Source of the DNA: Pseudomonadota bacterium
Lineage (GTDB): Bacteria; Pseudomonadota; Alphaproteobacteria; Caulobacterales; Caulobacteraceae
Direction: 5' to 3'
Assembly (NCBI GenBank): GCA_023433655.1
Contig: JAEYUE010000173.1
Location: 1-7,828, forward strand
Length of the DNA: 7,828 nt
Shown: one piece after another, positions 5,886-7,828 of the stretch
Layout of the letters: each line of letters opens with the position of its first letter
Position numbering within the stretch: position 1 is the stretch's first letter
The notes under the pieces: generated by a model
The model's database searches: none
What the model saw: the letters and a program-made list of their open reading frames with translations, nothing else
Told to the model about the DNA's origin: nothing
Position numbers and translations under genes: made by a program

Positions 5886-6649
5886 GGGCGCACCTCGATG
5901 CCGGCGCCGGCGAGGAAGGATTTGAGCTCGGGAATGGCCACGGCGCCGGTGTGGAAGACGCTGGCGGCGAGGGCGCCGGAGACGCCGGCCTGCTGGAAGA
6001 CGTCGCGGAAATGTTCGGGCGCTCCGGCGCCGCCGGAGGCGACCAGCGGGATGGTCAGACGGGCGCGGGCTGCGGACAGCTGTTCGAGATCGTAGCCGCG
6101 GCGGACGCCGTCCTCGTCCATGCAGTTGAGCACGATCTCGCCGGCGCCGAGGCCCTGGGCCTCGACGATCCAGTCGAGGGTGCGGCGGCCGGCGCCGCGC
6201 CTGGCGGTCGGGTCGCCGGTGTACTGGTGCACCAGCCAGTCGTCGCCGCTGCGCTTCGAGTCGACGCCGACGACCACGCACTGGGCGCCGAAGCGGGCGG
6301 CGAGGTCGGCGATCAGGTCGGGGCGTTCCAGGGCGGGGGAGTTGACCGAGACCTTGTCGGCGCCGTGATCGAGGCAGCGGCCGGCCTGTTCGACCGAACG
6401 GATGCCGCCGGCGACGGTGAAGGGGATGTCGAGCAGGCGGGCGATGTCGCGCACCCAGCCGTAGTCGAGGGTGCGGCCCTCGGGGCTGGCGGTGATGTCG
6501 TAGAAGACCAGTTCATCGGCGCCGGCGTCGCGGTAGCGGGCGGCGAGATCGGCGGCGTCGCCCATGTCGACGTGGCCCTCGAAACGGACGCCCTTGACCA
6601 CCCGGCCGTCGCGGACGTCGAGGCAGGGGATGATGCGACGGGCGGTCAT
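5882..6649 (-). CDS. hisF: Imidazole glycerol phosphate synthase, cyclase subunit
   Basis: (beta/alpha)8-barrel subunit that uses ammonia from HisH to convert PRFAR into imidazole glycerol phosphate and AICAR. The 255 residues match the family. Catalytic Asp11 (PCLDVRDGRVVKG, 8-20) and Asp130 (VVGVDS) are present. Phosphate-binding loops are VAGGIRS (79-85) and VASGGAGA (203-210). The segment DELVFYDITASPEGR (45-59) and the tail GALAASVFH (225-233) with IPELKSFL (239-246) resemble gammaproteobacterial HisF. In the usual MDxDG motif the middle residue is Glu179 (NCMDEDG). The start at 6649 overlaps the hisA stop as ATGA, with GGAGG (6664-6660) 10 nt upstream. The open frame extends to 7246, but that part is out-of-frame hisA. 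The stop overlaps the hisIE start. Confidence 0.96.
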   Translation of the reverse strand: MTARRIIPCLDVRDGRVVKGVRFEGHVDMGDAADLAARYRDAGADELVFYDITASPEGRTLDYGWVRDIARLLDIPFTVAGGIRSVEQAGRCLDHGADKVSVNSPALERPDLIADLAARFGAQCVVVGVDSKRSGDDWLVHQYTGDPTARRGAGRRTLDWIVEAQGLGAGEIVLNCMDEDGVRRGYDLEQLSAARARLTIPLVASGGAGAPEHFRDVFQQAGVSGALAASVFHTGAVAIPELKSFLAGAGIEVRP

Positions 6650-7380
6650 GCGCGGGCGGCCTCCAGCGCCTGTTCGACGGTGAAGCGGCCTTCGTAGAGG
6701 GCGCGGCCGACGATGGCGCCCGAGGCTCCGACCGAGCGGGCGCCGGTCAGGTCGGCCAGGTCGGCGACGCCGCCCGAGGCCTGCAGCCAGAGGTCGGGCC
6801 GGCGCTGGTGGATTTCGGCCAGAAGGTCGAGATTGGGTCCGGTCAGGGCGCCGTCGCGACCGACGTCGGTGACCAGCAGGTGTTTCGCGGACCCGGGCGG
6901 ATAGCGGTCGAGGGCGGCCCACAGATCGACGTCGGCGGCCTCGGTCCAGCCCTTGAGCGCGGGCACGAAACGGTCGCCGTCGGCCTTGACGTCGATGGCG
7001 AGGGTGAGGCGGTCGGGGCCAAAGCGTTGCAGCCAGGCCGCGACCTCGTCCGGCGCCGAGACGGCGAGCGAGCCGACCACGACCCGGGCCACCCCGGCGT
7101 CGAGCAGCCGCTGGACGTCGTCGGCCGAGCGGACCCCGCCGCCGGACTGGATGCGGATGTCGATGGCGGCCGCGAGTTCGCCGATCAGGGCATGCTGGAC
7201 CGCCCGGCCGGCTTCGGCCCCGTCGAGATCGACGATGTGCGCCCACGTCGCGCCCGCGGCGGCGAAGGCCGCCAGCCGCGCCGCCGGCGCGTCGTCATAA
7301 CGGGTGACAGCGTCGAAACGGCCGTGCATCAGCCGGACGCAGACGCCCTGTCGCAGGTCGATGGCGGGGTAGACGATCAT
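6646..7380 (-). CDS. hisA: 1-(5-phosphoribosyl)-5-[(5-phosphoribosylamino)methylideneamino]imidazole-4-carboxamide isomerase (ProFAR isomerase)
   Basis: Catalyses the Amadori rearrangement of ProFAR to PRFAR, supplying the substrate of HisF. This is a 244-residue (beta/alpha)8 barrel, a normal length. Asp8 (YPAIDLRQG) and Asp130 (LAIDVKADG) are the expected catalytic pair, and Thr171 opens the TDVGRDGALTGPN motif (171-183). Phosphate-binding loops are SGGGVRS (79-85) and SGGV (202-205). I chose the ATG at 7380 because it begins exactly at the conserved MIVYPAIDL. An in-frame TTG at 7443 would add a 21-residue Ser/Pro-rich leader unlike the family. The Shine-Dalgarno is GGGGG (7390-7386), 5 nt upstream, and lies in one arm of a hairpin. 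The gene follows hisH by 52 nt and overlaps hisF by 4 nt. Confidence 0.96.
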   Translation of the reverse strand: MIVYPAIDLRQGVCVRLMHGRFDAVTRYDDAPAARLAAFAAAGATWAHIVDLDGAEAGRAVQHALIGELAAAIDIRIQSGGGVRSADDVQRLLDAGVARVVVGSLAVSAPDEVAAWLQRFGPDRLTLAIDVKADGDRFVPALKGWTEAADVDLWAALDRYPPGSAKHLLVTDVGRDGALTGPNLDLLAEIHQRRPDLWLQASGGVADLADLTGARSVGASGAIVGRALYEGRFTVEQALEAARA

Positions 7381-7384
7381 GCCG

Positions 7385-7416
7385 TCCCCCGGTCTCGGCT
7401 GCGCCTCGCCGGAGGA
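7385..7416 (-). promoter_or_regulatory. Hairpin enclosing the hisA Shine-Dalgarno; REP-like palindrome
   Basis: In the hisH-hisA gap the minus strand has TCCTCCGG (7416-7409) complementary to CCGGGGGA (7392-7385), 8 pairs including one G-U. The 16-nt loop holds a further small stem GGC/GCC. The 3' arm contains the GGGGG that serves as the hisA ribosome-binding site, so folding would hide it. CGGAGGAT on the plus strand occurs at 7410-7417 and again at 7426-7433, a 16-nt period. The element resembles in style the short palindromes scattered through many alphaproteobacterial intergenic regions. That resemblance is from memory, not a search. Confidence 0.45.
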
Positions 7417-7432
7417 TGACGAAGACGGAGGA

Positions 7433-7828
7433 TCATATCGCAAGGTCCAGGAAGTTGCGGAGGATGCGGGCGCCGACGTCGGCCGAGCGCTCGGGGTGGA
7501 ACTGGCAGCCCCAGCGGTTGGCGTCGTGGACCACAGCCGGGACGGGGCCGCCGTAGTCGGCGCGAGCCAGGGTCGCCGGGCCGTCGGGGCAGACGAAGCC
7601 GTGCACGAAATAGGCGTACGCCCCGTCGGCGACGCCTTCGAGCAGGGGGTCGGGACGGACCGGCGTCAGGCGCGACCAGCCCATGTGCGGCACCGGCCGG
7701 TCGGCGGCCGGTTCGAGGCGGCGCACGGTTCCGGGGATCAGGCCGAGCAGGGCGGCGTCCCCCTCCTCGCTGCGCTCGAACAGCAGCTGCTGGCCGAGAC
7801 AGACGCCGAGCAGGGGGCGGCGGAAGGC
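7433..7828 (-). CDS. hisH: Imidazole glycerol phosphate synthase, glutamine amidotransferase subunit (3' part)
   Basis: Class I glutaminase that partners HisF, hydrolysing glutamine and channelling ammonia to the cyclase. The last 131 residues are present. The family is about 200-210 residues, so roughly 70 N-terminal residues lie beyond the right edge. The nucleophile cysteine is residue 10 of the fragment in LLGVCLGQQLLFERS, and the His/Glu of the triad are residues 111 and 113 in CQFHPERS. PVPHMGW (45-51) and YAYFVHGF (71-78) are typical HisH motifs, although VHG replaces the commoner VHS. The frame is open from the window edge to the TGA at 7435-7433. It lies first in the visible order hisH-hisA-hisF-hisIE, which matches the distal part of the enteric his operon. 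Confidence 0.95.
   Translation of the reverse strand, partial: AFRRPLLGVCLGQQLLFERSEEGDAALLGLIPGTVRRLEPAADRPVPHMGWSRLTPVRPDPLLEGVADGAYAYFVHGFVCPDGPATLARADYGGPVPAVVHDANRWGCQFHPERSADVGARILRNFLDLAI

Noticed and set aside
3636..6095. An 819-codon plus-strand open frame opposite zwf and hisIE
   Set aside because: Same artefact: low-complexity composition, no motif, and it runs across gene boundaries of well-supported minus-strand genes.
6650..7246. Upstream extension of the hisF open frame
   Set aside because: It is hisA read out of frame. HisF similarity begins at MTARRIIPCLD from 6649.
7381..7443. Upstream TTG start for hisA giving a 21-residue leader
   Set aside because: The ATG at 7380 begins at the conserved MIVYPAIDL and has a Shine-Dalgarno at proper spacing. 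The leader is the translated intergenic hairpin.
1..7828. Mobile elements, CRISPR arrays, tRNA/rRNA genes, riboswitches or a new multi-gene system
   Set aside because: The window is fully occupied by intact metabolic genes with short junctions. I saw no transposase, regularly spaced repeats, RNA gene structure or unexplained cargo.

Overview
This is a dense stretch of chromosomal housekeeping genes from a very GC-rich bacterium. Every gene I can support lies on the minus strand. The sequence is roughly 70% G+C by eye, with G/C at nearly every third codon position. The order zwf-pgl-edd-glk matches the glucose-inducible Entner-Doudoroff (ED) cluster known from Caulobacter. The Zwf and Edd sequences also look alphaproteobacterial. 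I therefore infer a member of the Caulobacterales, possibly Brevundimonas-like, at moderate confidence.

In transcription order (right to left), the window starts inside hisH and continues through hisA, hisF and a fused hisIE. These are the last genes of a histidine operon. Nine bases after the hisIE stop codon comes zwf, followed by pgl, edd and glk. Junctions are very tight: hisA/hisF and hisF/hisIE overlap by ATGA, zwf/pgl overlap by 8 nt, and pgl/edd share one base in TGATG. The only real gaps in the eight-gene block are hisH-hisA and edd-glk. Each is 52 nt and each can fold into hairpins. After glk comes a weak terminator-like hairpin, then a short intergenic region, then the first 21 codons of a small predicted lipoprotein cut by the left edge. 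No gene-free stretch exceeds 300 bases.

Glk makes glucose-6-phosphate, Zwf and Pgl oxidise it to 6-phosphogluconate with NADPH production, and Edd dehydrates that to KDPG. The KDPG aldolase gene (eda) is not in the window. HisIE, HisA and HisH-HisF carry out steps 2 to 5 of histidine synthesis. The two blocks are linked only indirectly, through pentose phosphate and PRPP supply.

The most interesting point is a mismatch of types. HisH, HisA, HisF and the fused HisIE carry signatures I associate with gammaproteobacterial enzymes (E. coli and Xanthomonas style), not with the usual alphaproteobacterial his genes. The ED genes look Caulobacterales-like. A transferred or replaced his operon joined to the ED operon is a plausible, testable reading. 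I see no mobile element, CRISPR, tRNA, rRNA, defence system or new multi-gene system.
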